Positions 15,001 through 30,000 of a DNA stretch of 64,000 nucleotides are shown in pieces. Positions within the stretch are counted from its first letter, which is position 1. Every line of letters starts with the position of its first letter. Source of the DNA: Dicyema japonicum. Taxonomy: Eukaryota > Dicyemida > Rhombozoa > Dicyemidae. Made by a program: the position numbers and the translations under genes. The stretch spans positions 681,712 through 745,711 of the forward strand of contig RDEW01000007.1 in NCBI GenBank assembly GCA_011109175.1, in the 5' to 3' direction. The notes below the pieces were generated by a model. The model searched no databases. It saw nothing but the letters and a program-made list of their open reading frames with translations, and had not been told where the DNA came from.

Positions 15001-18000
15001 GCAACTAACACATACACAACGACCAATAACCAGAGAACAACTGCAACAAACAAAGGAATAACTACCAATAACAAAACTACGACTGCCAATAATACAAGCA
15101 CTACCTCGAAGAACAATGCAACAACAGCGACTAACACAGGCTCTACGTCAAATAACCCGACTACTACTTTAACTAACACAGGCACCATGTCGAATAACCA
15201 GACTACACCAGTATTTACTACAAGCACAACCTCCAATAATCACACTACAAATTATCCAACAACTTCTTCAGGTTTGCTTTTGATAACAAATAGCATATAA
15301 TAATGGCACTACATCGAATAACCAGACAACTATAGCAACTAACACAGGCACAACGACCAATAACCAGAGTACAACTGCAACAAACAATGGAATAACAACT
15401 AATAACAAAACTACTATAGCCAATAATACAAGCACTACCTCGAATAACAATACAACAACAGCAACTAACACAGGGACAACGACCAATAACCAGAGTACAA
15501 CTGCAACAAATAATGGAATTACGACCAATAACAAAACTACTACATCCAATAATACAAGCACTACATCGAATAACCAGACAATAACTGCAACTAATACAGG
15601 CACTATCTCGAATAACCAGACAACAACTGCTAATAACACAGGCACAACCTTAAATAACCAGACAACATCGACAACTAAAACAGACACAACGACCAACAAC
15701 CAGAGTACAACTGCAACAAACAAAGGAATAACGACCAATAACATAACTACGACAGCCAATAATACAAGCACTACTGGAAGAACAATGCAACAACAGCAAC
15801 TAACACAGGCTCTACGTCAAATAACCAGACTACAACTTCAACTAACACAGGCACCACGTCGAATAACCAGACTACACCAGTAATTTCTACAAGAACAACC
15901 TTCAATAATCAGACTACAAATAAACCAACCAATTCTTCTTCAGGTTTGCTTTTTGATAACAAATAGCACATAATAATGGCACTACATCTAATAACCCGAC
16001 TACAACTTCAGATAACACAGGCACCACGTCGAATAACCAGACTACATTAGTAATAACTACAAGCTCAACCACCAATAATCAGACTACAAATAAACAAACT
16101 ACTTCTTCTTCAGGTTTACTTTTTGATAACATATAGCATATAATAATGGCACTACCTCGAATAACCAGACAACAACTGCTAATAACACAGGCACAAGCTT
16201 AAATAACCAGACAACAACAGCAACGAACACAGGCAGTACGACCATTAACCAGACTACAATAGGAACTAATACAAGAACCACGTCTAATAAACAGATTACA
16301 ACAGCAACAAACACAGTCTATACGTCAAATAACCCGACTACAAATTCAACTAACATAGGCAACACCTCCAAAAACCAGACTACACCAGTAATTACTACAA
16401 GCACAACCTCCAATTATCACACTACAAAAATACCTATTACTTCTTCTTTAGGTATGATTTTTGATAACAAATAGCATCGTATAATGGGACTACATCTAAT
16501 AAGCAGACAACAACGTCAACTAACACAGGCACTACCGCGAATAATCAGACAACACCAGCATCAAATCCAAGCACTACCTCCAATAACCAGACAACAACAT
16601 CAACAAATACAGACACTACATCAAATAACCAAACAACAACTGCATCTAACACAGGCACAAAATCCAATAACCAGACAACAACAGCAACTAGCACTAGCAC
16701 AACCTCTAATAACCAGATAACAACGTCAACCTACACAGGCACTACCGCGAATAATCAGACAACAACAGCATCAAATCCAAGCACTACCTCCAATAACCAG
16801 ACAACAACATCAACAAATACAGACACTACATCGAATAACCAAACAACAACTGCATCTAACACAGGAACAAAATCCAATAACAATACAACAAGAGCAATTA
16901 ACACAGGCTCTACGTCAAATAACCAGACAACAACTGCTAATAACACAGGCACAAGCTTTAATACCCAGTCAACATCAGCAACTAACACATACACAACGAC
17001 CAATAACCAGAGAACAACTGCAACAAACAAAGGAATAACTACCAATAACAAAACTACGACTGCCAATAATACAAGCACTACCTCGAAGAACAATGCAACA
17101 ACAGCGACTAACACAGGCTCTACGTCAAATAACCCGACTACTACTTTAACTAACACAGGCACCATGTCGAATAACCAGACTACACCAGTATTTACTACAA
17201 GCACAACCTCCAATAATCACACTACAAATTATCCAACAACTTCTTCAGGTTTGCTTTTTGATAACAAATAGCATATAATAATGGCACTACATCGAATAAC
17301 CAGACAACTATAGCAACTAACACAGGCACAACGACCAATAACCAGAGTACAACTGCAACAAACAATGGAATAACAACTAATAACAAAACTACTATAGCCA
17401 ATAATACAAGCACTACCTCGAATAACAATACAACAACAGCAACTAACACAGGGACAACGACCAATAACCAGAGTACAACTGCAACAAATAATGGAATTAC
17501 GACCAATAACAAAACTACTACATCCAATAATACAAGCACTACATCGAATAACCAGACAATAACTGCAACTAATACAGGCACTATCTCGAATAACCAGACA
17601 ACAACTGCTAATAACACAGGCACAACCTTTAAATAACCAGACAACATCGACAACTAAAACAGACACAACGACCAACAACCAGAGTACAACTGCAACAAAC
17701 AAAGGAATAACGACCAATAACATAACTACGACAGCCAATAATACAAGCACTACCTGGAAGAACAATGCAACAACAGCAACTAACACAGGCTCTACGTCAA
17801 ATAACCAGACTACAACTTCAACTAACACAGGCACCACGTCGAATAACCAGACTACACCAGTAATTTCTACAAGAACAACCTTCAATAATCAGACTACAAA
17901 TAAACCAACCAATTCTTCTTCAGGTTTGCTTTTTGATAACAAATAGCACATAATAATGGCACTACATCTAATAACCGACTACAACTTCAGATAACACAGG

Positions 18001-21000
18001 CACCACGTCGAATAACCAGACTACATTAGTAATAACTACAAGCTCAACCACCAATAATCAGACTACAAATAAACAAACTACTTCTTCTTCAGGTTTACTT
18101 TTTGATAACATATAGCATATAATAATGGCACTACCTCGAATAACCAGACAACAACAGCAACGAACACAGGCAGTACGACCATTAACCAGACTACAATAGG
18201 AACTAATACAAGAACCACGTCTAATAAACAGATTACAACAGCAACAAACACAGTCTATACGTCAAATAACCCGACTACAAATTCAACTAACATAGGCAAC
18301 ACCTCCAAAAACCAGACTACACCAGTAATTACTACAAGCACAACCTCCAATTATCACACTACAAAAATACCTATTACTTCTTCTTTAGGTATGATTTTTG
18401 ATAACAAATAGCATCGTATAATGGGACTACATCTAATAAGCAGACAACAACGTCAACTAACACAGGCACTACCGCGAATAATCAGACAACACCAGCAACA
18501 AATCCAAGCACTACCTCCAATAACCAGACAACAACATCAACAAATACAGACACTACATCAAATAACCAAACAACAACTGCATCTAACACAGGCACAAAAT
18601 CCAATAACCAGACAACAACAGCAACTAGCACTAGCACAACCTCTAATAACCAGATAACAACGTCAACCTACACAGGCACTACCGCGAATAATCAGACAAC
18701 AACAGCATCAAATCCAAGCACTACCTCCAATAACCAGACAACAACATCAACAAATACAGACACTACATCGAATAACCAAACAACAACTGCATCTAACACA
18801 GGAACAAAATCCAATAACAATACAACAAGAGCAATTAACACAGGCTCTACGTCAAATAACCAGACAACAACTGCTAATAACACAGGCACAAGCTTTAATA
18901 CCCAGTCAACATCAGCAACTAACACATACACAACGACCAAATAACCAGAGAACAACTGCCAACAAACAAAGGAAAACTACAATAACAAAACTACGACTGC
19001 CAAAATACAAGCACTACCTCGAAGAACAATGCAACAACAGCGACTAACACAGGCTCTACGTCAAATAACCCGACTACTACTTTAACTAACACAGGCACCA
19101 TGTCGAATAACCAGACTACACCAGTATTTACTACAAGCACAACCTCCAATAATCACACTACAAATTATCCAACAACTTCTTCAGGTTTGCTTTTTATAAC
19201 AAATAGCATATAATAATGGCACTACATCGAATAACCAGACAACTATAGCAACTAACACAGGCACAACGACCAATAACCAGAGTACAACTGCAACAAACAA
19301 TGGAATAACAACTAATAACAAAACTACTATAGCCAATAATACAAGCACTACCTCGAATAACAATACCAACAACAGCAACTAAACAGGACAACGACCAATA
19401 ACCAGATACAACTGCAACAAATAATGGAATTACGACCAATAACAAAACTACTACATCCAATAATACAAGCACTACATCGAATAACCAGACAATAACTGCA
19501 ACTAATACAGGCACTATCTCGAATAACCAGACAACAACTGCTAATAACACAGCACAACCTTAAATAACCAGACAACATCGACAACTAAAACAGACACAAC
19601 GACCAACAACCAGAGTACAACTGCAACAAACAAAGGAATAACGACCAATAACATAACTACGACAGCCAATAATACAAGCACTACCTGGAAGAACAATGCA
19701 ACAACAGCAACTAACACAGGCTCTACGTCAAATAACCAGACAACAACTTCAACTAACACAGGCACCACGTCGAATAACCAGACTACACCAGTAATTTCTA
19801 CAAGAACAACCTTCAATAATCAGACTACAAATAAACCAACCAATTCTTCTTCAGGTTTGCTTTTTGATAACAAATAGCACATAATAATGGCACTACATCT
19901 AATAACCCGACTACAACTTCAGATAACACAGGCACCACGTCGAATAACCAGACTACATTAGTAATAACTACAAGCTCAACCACAATAATCAGACTACAAA
20001 TAAACAAACTACTTCTTCTTCAGGTTTACTTTTTGATAACATATAGCATATAATAATGGCACTACCTCGAATAACCAGACAACAACTGCTAATAACACAG
20101 GCACAAGCTTAAATAACCAGACAACAACAGCAACGAACACAGGCAGTACGACCATTAACCAGACTACAATAGGAACTAATACAAGAACCACGTCTAATAA
20201 ACAGATTACAACAGCAACAAACACAGTCTATACGTCAAATAACCCGACTACAAATTCAAACTAACATAGCAACACCTCCAAAAAACCAGACTACACCAGT
20301 AATTACTACAAGCACAACCTCCAATTATCACACTCAAAAATACCTATTACTTCTTCTTTAGGTATGATTTTTTGATAACAAATAGCATCGTATAATGGAC
20401 TACATCTAATAAGCAGACAACAACGTCAACTAACACAGCACTACCGCGAATAATCAGACAACACCAGCATCAAATCAAAGCACTACCTCCAATAACCAGA
20501 CAAACAACATCAACAAATACAGACACTACATCAAATAACCAAACAACAACTGCATCTAACACAGGCACAAAATCCAATAACCAGACAACAACAGCAACTA
20601 GCACTAGCACAACCTCTAATAACCAGATAACAACGTCAACCACACAGGCACTACGCGAATAATCAGACAACACAGCATCAAATCCAAGCACTACCTCCAA
20701 TAACCAGACAAACAACATCAACAAATACAGACACTACATCGAATAACCAAACAACAACTGCATCTAACACAGGAACAAAATCCAATAACAATACAACAAG
20801 AGCAATTAACACAGGCTCTACGTCAAATAACCAGACAACAAACTGCTAATAACACAGGCACAAGCTTTAATACCCAGTCAACATCAGCAACTAACACATA
20901 CACACGACCAATAACCAGAGAACAACTGCAACAAACAAAGGAATAACTACCAATAACAAAAACTACGACTGCCAATAATACAAGCACTACCTCGAAGAAA

Positions 21001-24000
21001 CAATGCAACAACAGCGACTAACACAGGCTCTACGTCAAATAACCCGACTACTACTTTAACTAACACAGGCACCATGTCGAATAACCAGACTACACCAGTA
21101 TTTACTACAAGCACAACCTCCAATAATCACACTACAAATTATCCAACAACTATCTTCAGGTTTGCTTTTTGAAACAAATAGCATATAATAATGGCACTAC
21201 ATCGAATAACCAGACAACTATAGCAACTAACACAGCACAACGACCAATAACCAGAGTACAACTGCAACAAACAATGGAATAACAAACTAATAACAAAACT
21301 ACTATAGCCAATAATACAAGCACTACCTCGAATAACAATACAACAACAGCAACTAACACAGGACAACGACCAATAACCAGAGTACAACTGCAACAAATAA
21401 TGGAATTACGCACAATAACAAAACAAACTACATCCAATAATACAAGCACTACATCGAATAGACAAAACTGCAACTAATACAGGCACTATCTCGAATAACC
21501 AGACAACAACTGCTAATAACACAGGCACAAGCTTAAATAACCAGACAACAACAGCAACGAACACAGGCAGTACGACCATTAACCAGACTACAATAGGAAC
21601 TAATACAAGAACCACGTCTAATAAACAGATTACAACAGCAACAAACACAGTCTATACGTCAAATAACGCGACTACAAATTCAACTAACATAGGCAACACC
21701 TCCAAAAAACCAGACTACACCAGTAATTACTACAAGCACAACCTCCAATTATCACACTACAAAAATACCTATTACTTCTTCTTTAGGTATGATTTTTGAT
21801 AACAAATAGCATCGTATAATGGGACTACATCTAATAAGCAGACAACAACGTCAACTAACACAGGCACTTACGCGAATAATCAGACAACACCAGCAACAAA
21901 TCCAAGCACTACCTCCAATAACCAGACAACAACATCAACAAATACAGACACTACATCAAATAACCAAACAACAACTGCATCTAACACAGGCCACAAAATC
22001 CAATAACCAGACAACAACAGCAAACTAGCACTAGCACAACCTCTAATAACCAGATAACAACGTCAACCTACACAGGCACTACCGCGAATAATCAGACAAC
22101 AACAGCATCAAATCAAGCACTACCTCCAATAACCAGACAAACAACATCAACAAATACAGACACTACATCGAATAACCAAACAACAACTGCATCTAACACA
22201 GGAACAAATCCAATAACAATACAACAAGAGCAATTAACACAGGCTCTACGTCAAATAACCAGACAACAACTGCTAATAACACAGGCACAAGCTTTAATAC
22301 CCAGTCAACATCAGCAACTAACACATACACAACGACCAATAACCAGGAGAACAACTGCAACAAACAAAGGAATAACTACCAATAACAAAACTACGACTGC
22401 CAATAATACAAGCACTACCTCGAAAAACAATGCAACAACAGCGACTAACACAGGCTCTACGTCAAATAACCCGACTACTACTTTAACTAACACAGGCACC
22501 ATGTCGAATAACCAGACTACACCAGTATTTACTACAAGCACAACCTCCAATAATCACACTACAAATATATCCAACAACTTCTTCAGGTTTGCTTTTTGAT
22601 AACAAATAGCATATAATAATGGCACTACATCGAATAACCAGACAACTATTAGCAACTAACACAGGCACAACGACCAATAACCAGAGTACAACTGCAACAA
22701 ACAATGGAATAACAACTAATAACAAAAACTACTATAGCCAATAATACAAGCACTACCTCGAATAACAATACAACAACAGCAACTAACACAGGGACAACGA
22801 CCAATAACCAGAGTACAACTGCAACAAATAATGGAATTACGACCAATAACAAAACTACTACATCCAATAATACAAGCACTACATCGAATAACCAGACAAT
22901 AACTGCAACTAATACAGGCACTATCTCGAATAACCAGACAACAACTGCTAATAACACAGGCACAACCTTAAATAACCAGACAACATCGACAACTAAAACA
23001 GACACAACGACCAACAACCAGAGTACAACTGCAACAAACAAAGGAATAACGACCAATAACATAACTACGACAGCCAATAATACAAGCACTACCTGGAAGA
23101 ACAATGCAACAACAGCAACTAACACAGGCTCTACGTCAAATAACCAGACTACAACTTCAACTAACACAGGCACCACGTCGAATAACCAGACTACACCAGT
23201 AATTTCTACAAGAACAACCTTCAATAATCAGACTACAAATAAACCAACCAATTCTTCTTCAGGTTTGCTTTTTGATAACAAATAGCACATAATAATGGCA
23301 CTACATCTAATAACCCGACTACAACTTCAGATAACACAGGCACCACGTCGAATAACCAGACTACATTAGTAATAACTACAAGCTCAACCACCAATAATCA
23401 GACTACAAATAAACAAACTACTTCTTCTTCAGGTTTACTTTTTGATAACATATAGCATATAATAATGGCACTACCTCGAATAACCAGACAACAACTGCTA
23501 ATAACACAGGCACAAGCTTAAATAACCAGACAACAACAGCAACGAACACAGGCAGTACGACCATTAACCAGACTACAATAGGAACTAATACAAGAACCAC
23601 GTCTAATAAACAGATTACAACAGCAACAAACACAGTCTATACGTCAAATAACCCGACTACAAATTCAACTAACATAGGCAACACCTCCAAAAACCAGACT
23701 ACACCAGTAATTACTACAAGCACAACCTCCAATTATCACACTACAAAAAATACCTATTACTTCTTCTTTAGGTATGATTTTTGATAACAAATAGCATCGT
23801 ATAATGGGACTACATCTAATAAGCAGACAACAACGTCAACTAACACAGGCACTACCGCGAATAATCAGACAACACCAGCATCAAATCCAAGCACTACCTC
23901 CAATAACCAGACAACAACATCAACAAATACAGACACTACATCAAATAACCAAACAACAACTGCATCTAACACAGGCACAAAATCCAATAACCAGACAACA

Positions 24001-27000
24001 ACAGCAACTAGCACTAGCACAACCTCTAATAACCAGATAACAACGTCAACCTACACAGGCACTACCGCGAATAATCAGACAACAACAGCATCAAATCCAA
24101 GCACTACCTCCAATAACCAGACAACAACATCAACAAATACAGACACTACATCGAATAACCAAACAACAACTGCATCTAACACAGGAACAAAATCCAATAA
24201 CAATACAACAAGAGCAATTAACACAGGCTCTACGTCAAATAACCAGACAACAACTGCTAATAACACAGGCACAAGCTTTAATACCCAGTCAACATCAGCA
24301 ACTAACACATACACAACGACCAATAACCAGAGAACAACTGCAACAAACAAAGGAATAACTACCAATAACAAAACTACGACTGCCAATAATACAAGCACTA
24401 CCTCGAAGAACAATGCAACAACAGCGACTAACACAGGCTCTACGTCAAATAACCCGACTACTACTTTAACTAACACAGGCACCATGTCGAATAACCAGAC
24501 TACACCAGTATTTACTACAAGCACAACCTCCAATAATCACACTACAAATTATCCAACAACTTCTTCAGGTTGCTTTTTTGATAACAAATAGCATATAATA
24601 ATGGCACTACATCGAATAACCAGACAACTATAGCAACTAACACAGGCACAACGACCAATAACCAGAGTACAACTGCAACAAACAATGGAATAACAACTAA
24701 TAACAAAACTACTATAGCCAATAATACAAGCACTACCTCGAATAACAATACAACAACAGCAACTAACACAGGGACAACGACCAATAACCAGAGTACAACT
24801 GCAACAAATAATGGAATTACGACCAATAACAAAACTACTACATCCAATAATACAAGCACTACATCGAATAACCAGACAATAACTGCAACTAATACAGGCA
24901 CTATCTCGAATAACCAGACAACAACTGCTAATAACACAGGCACAACCTTAAATAACCAGACAACATCGACAACTAAAACAGACACAACGACCAACAACCA
25001 GAGTACAACTGCAACAAACAAAGGAATAACGACCAATAACATAACTACGACAGCCAATAATACAAGCACTACCTGGAAGAACAATGCAACAACAGCAACT
25101 AACACAGGCTCTACGTCAAATAACCAGACTACAACTTCAACTAACACAGGCACCACGTCGAATAACCAGACTACACCAGTAATTTCTACAAGAACAACCT
25201 TCAATAATCAGACTACAAAAAACCAACCAATTCTTCTTCAGGTTTGCTTTTTGATAACAAATAGCACATAATAATGGCACTACATCTAATAACCCGACTA
25301 CAACTTCAGATAACACAGGCACCACGTCGAATAACCAGACTACATTAGTAATAACTACAAGCTCAACCACCAATAATCAGACTACAAATAAACAAACTAC
25401 TTCTTCTTCAGGTTTACTTTTTGATAACATATAGCATATAATAATGGCACTACCTCGAATAACCAGACAACAACTGCTAATAACACAGGCACAAGCTTAA
25501 ATAACCAGACAACAACAGCAACGAACACAGGCAGTACGACCATTAACCAGACTACAATAGGAACTAATACAAGAACCACGTCTAATAAACAGATTACAAC
25601 AGCAACAAACACAGTCTATACGTCAAATAACCCGACTACAAATTCAACTAACATAGGCAACACCTCCAAAAACCAGACTACACCAGTAATTACTACAAGC
25701 ACAACCTCCAATTATCACACTACAAAAATACCTATTACTTCTTCTTTAGGTATGATTTTTGATAACAAATAGCATCGTATAATGGGACTACATCTAATAA
25801 GCAGACAACAACGTCAACTAACACAGGCACTACCGCGAATAATCAGACAACACCAGCATCAAATCCAAGCACTACCTCCAATAACCAGACAACAACATCA
25901 ACAAATACAGACACTACATCAAATAACCAAACAAACAACTGCATCTAACACAGGCACAAAATCCAATAACCAGACAACAACAGCAACTAGCACTAGCACA
26001 ACCTCTAATAACCAGATAACAACGTCAACCTACACAGGCACTACCGCGAATAATCAGACAACAACAGCATCAAATCCAAGCACTACCTCCAATAACCAGA
26101 CAACAACATCAACAAATACAGACACTACATCGAATAACCAAACAACAACTGCATCTAACACAGGAACAAAATCCAATAACAATACAACAAGAGCAATTAA
26201 CACAGGCTCTACGTCAAATAACCAGACAACAACTGCTAATAACACAGGCACAAGCTTTAATACCCAGTCAACATCAGCAACTAACACATACACAACGACC
26301 AATAACCAGAGAACAACTGCAACAAACAAAGGAATAACTACCAATAACAAAACTACGACTGCCAATAATACAAGCACTACCTCGAAGAACAATGCAACAA
26401 CAGCGACTAACACAGGCTCTACGTCAAATAACCCGACTACTACTTTAACTAACACAGGCACCATGTCGAATAACCAGACTACACCAGTATTTACTACAAG
26501 CACAACCTCCAATAATCACACTACAAATTATCCAACAACTTCTTCAGGTTTGCTTTTGATAACAAATAGCATATAATAATGGCACTACATCGAATAACCA
26601 GACAACTATAGCAACTAACACAGGCACAACGACCAATAACCAGAGTACAACTGCAACAAACAATGGAATAACAACTAATAACAAAACTACTATAGCCAAT
26701 AATACAAGCACTACCTCGAATAACAATACAACAACAGCAACTAACACAGGGACAACGACCAATAACCAGAGTACAACTGCAACAAATAATGGAATTACGA
26801 CCAATAACAATACTACATCCAATAATACAAGCACTACATCGAATAACCAGACAATAACTGCAACTAATACAGGCACTATCTCGAATAACCAGACAACAAC
26901 TGCTAATAACACAGGCACAACCTTAAATAACCAGACAACATCGACAACTAAAACAGACACAACGACCAACAACCAGAGTACAACTGCAACAAACAAAGGA

Positions 27001-30000
27001 ATAACGACCAATAACATAACTACGACAGCCAATAATACAAGCACTACCTGGAAGAACAATGCAACAACAGCAACTAACACAGGCTCTACGTCAAATAACC
27101 AGACTACAACTTCAACTAACACAGGCACCACGTCGAATAACCAGACTACACCAGTAATTTCTACAAGAACAACCTTCAATAATCAGACTACAAATAAACC
27201 AACCAATTCTTCTTCAGGTTTGCTTTTTGATAACAAATAGCACATAATAATGGCACTACATCTAATAACCCGACTACAACTTCAGATAACACAGGCACCA
27301 CGTCGAATAACCAGACTACATTAGTAATAACTACAAGCTCAACCACCAATAATCAGACTACAAATAAACAAACTACTTCTTCTTCAGGTTTACTTTTTGA
27401 TAACATATAGCATATAATAATGGCACTACCTCGAATAACCAGACAACAACTGCTAATAACACAGGCACAAGCTTAAATAACCAGACAACAACAGCAACGA
27501 ACACAGGCAGTACGACCATTAACCAGACTACAATAGGAACTAATACAAGAACCACGTCTAATAAACAGATTACAACAGCAACAAACACAGTCTATACGTC
27601 AAATAACCCGACTACAAATTCAACTAACATAGGCAACACCTCCAAAAACCAGACTACACCAGTAATTACTACAAGCACAACCTCCAATTATCACACTACA
27701 AAAATACCTATTACTTCTTCTTTAGGTATGATTTTTGATAACAAATAGCATCGTATAATGGGACTACATCTAATAAGCAGACAACAACGTCAACTAACAC
27801 AGGCACTACCGCGAATAATCAGACAACACCAGCATCAAATCCAAGCACTACCTCCAATAACCAGACAACAACATCAACAAATACAGACACTACATCAAAT
27901 AACCAAACAACAACTGCATCTAACACAGGCACAAAATCCAATAACCAGACAACAACAGCAACTAGCACTAGCACAACCTCTAATAACCAGATAACAACGT
28001 CAACCTACACAGGCACTACCGCGAATAATCAGACAACAACAGCATCAAATCCAAGCACTACCTCCAATAACCAGACAACAACATCAAACAAATACAGACA
28101 CTACATCGAATAACCAAACAACAACTGCATCTAACACAGGAACAAAATCCAATAACAACAACAACAGCAACTAAACACAGGCCTACGTCAATAACCAGAC
28201 AACAACGTCAATACACAGGCCAACTAATACCCAGTCAATAATCAGACAACAACACATACAAACAGCACTACCTCCAATAACCAGACACAACTGCAAACAA
28301 ACAACACTACATCGAATAACCAAACAACAACTCACTCTAAACAGGATCAGATCCAAGAACAATAACAAGAGCGACTTAACACAGGCTCTACGTCAAATAC
28401 AGACAACAACTGCTAATAACACAGGCACAAGTTTTTAATACCTCAGTCAACATCAGCAACTAACCATACACAACGAAAAACCAGAGAACAACTGCAACAA
28501 ACAAAGGAATAACTACCAATAACAAAACTACGACTGCCAATACAAGCACTACCTCGAATAGACAATGCAACAACAGCGACTAACACAGGCTCTACGTCAA
28601 ATAACCCGACTACTACTTTATACTAACACAGGCACCATGTCGAATAACCAGACTACAACCAGTATTTACTACAAGCACAAACCTCCAATAATCACACTAC
28701 AAATTATCCAACAACTTCTTCAGGTTTGCTTTTTGATAACAAATAGCATATAATAATGGCACTACATCGAATAACCAGACAACTATAGCAACTAACACAG
28801 CACAACGACCAATAACCAGAGTACAACTGCAACAAACATGGAATACAATAAATAACAAAATACTATAGCCAATAATACAAGCACTACTCGAATAACAATA
28901 CAACACAGCAACTAACACAGGCTCTACGTCAAATAACCCGACTACAACTTCAACTAACACAGGCACCACGTCGAATAACCAGACTACACAAGTAATTTCT
29001 ACAAGAACAACCTTCAATAATCAGACTACAAATAAACAACCAATTCTTCTTCAGGTTTGCTTTTTGATAACAAATAGCACATAATAATGAACTACATCTA
29101 ATAACCCGACTACAACTTCAGATAACACAGGCACCACGTCGAAATAACCAGACTACATTAGTAATAACTACAAGCTCAACCGAATAATCAGACTACAAAT
29201 AAACAAACTACTTCTTCTTCAGGTTTACTTTTTGATAACATATAGCATATAATAATGGCACTACTCGAATAACCAGACAACAACTGCTAATAACACAGGG
29301 CACAAGCTTAAATAACCAGACAACAACAGCAACGAACACAGGCAGTACGACCATTAACCAGACTACATAGGAACTCAATACAAGAACCACGTCTAATAAA
29401 CGATTACAACAGCAACAAACACAGTCTATACGTCAAATAACCCGACTACAAATTCAACTAACATAGGCAACACCTCCAAAAACCAGACTACACAGTAATT
29501 ACTACAAGCACAACCTCCAATTATCACACTACAAAAATACCTATTACTTCTTCTTTAGGTATGATTTTTTGATAACAAATAGCATGTATAATGGGACTAC
29601 ATCTAATAAGCAGACAACAACGTCAACTAACACAGGCACTACCGCGAATAATCAGACAACACCAGCATCAAATCCAAGCACTACCTCCATAACCAGACCA
29701 ACACCATCAACAAATACAGACACTACATCAAATAACCAAACAACAACTGCATCTAACACAGGCACAAAATCAATAACCAGACAACAACAGCAACTAGCAC
29801 TAGCACACCTCTAATAACCAGATAACAACGTCAACCTACACAGGCACTACCGCGAATAATCAGACAACAACAGCATCAAATCCAAGCACTACCTCCAATA
29901 ACCAGACAAACATCAACAATACAGACACTACATCAATAACCAAACAACAACTGCATCTAACACAGGCACAAAATCCAATAACCAGACAACAACAGCAACT

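Noticed and set aside
332-27994. Recurrent + strand 78-residue frame rich in Gln, Arg and Leu starting at the ATGGGACTAC sequence
   Set aside because: It is the +1-shifted reading of exon B. The ATG lies just after an intron acceptor, and the correct frame through that point is the Thr/Asn motif.
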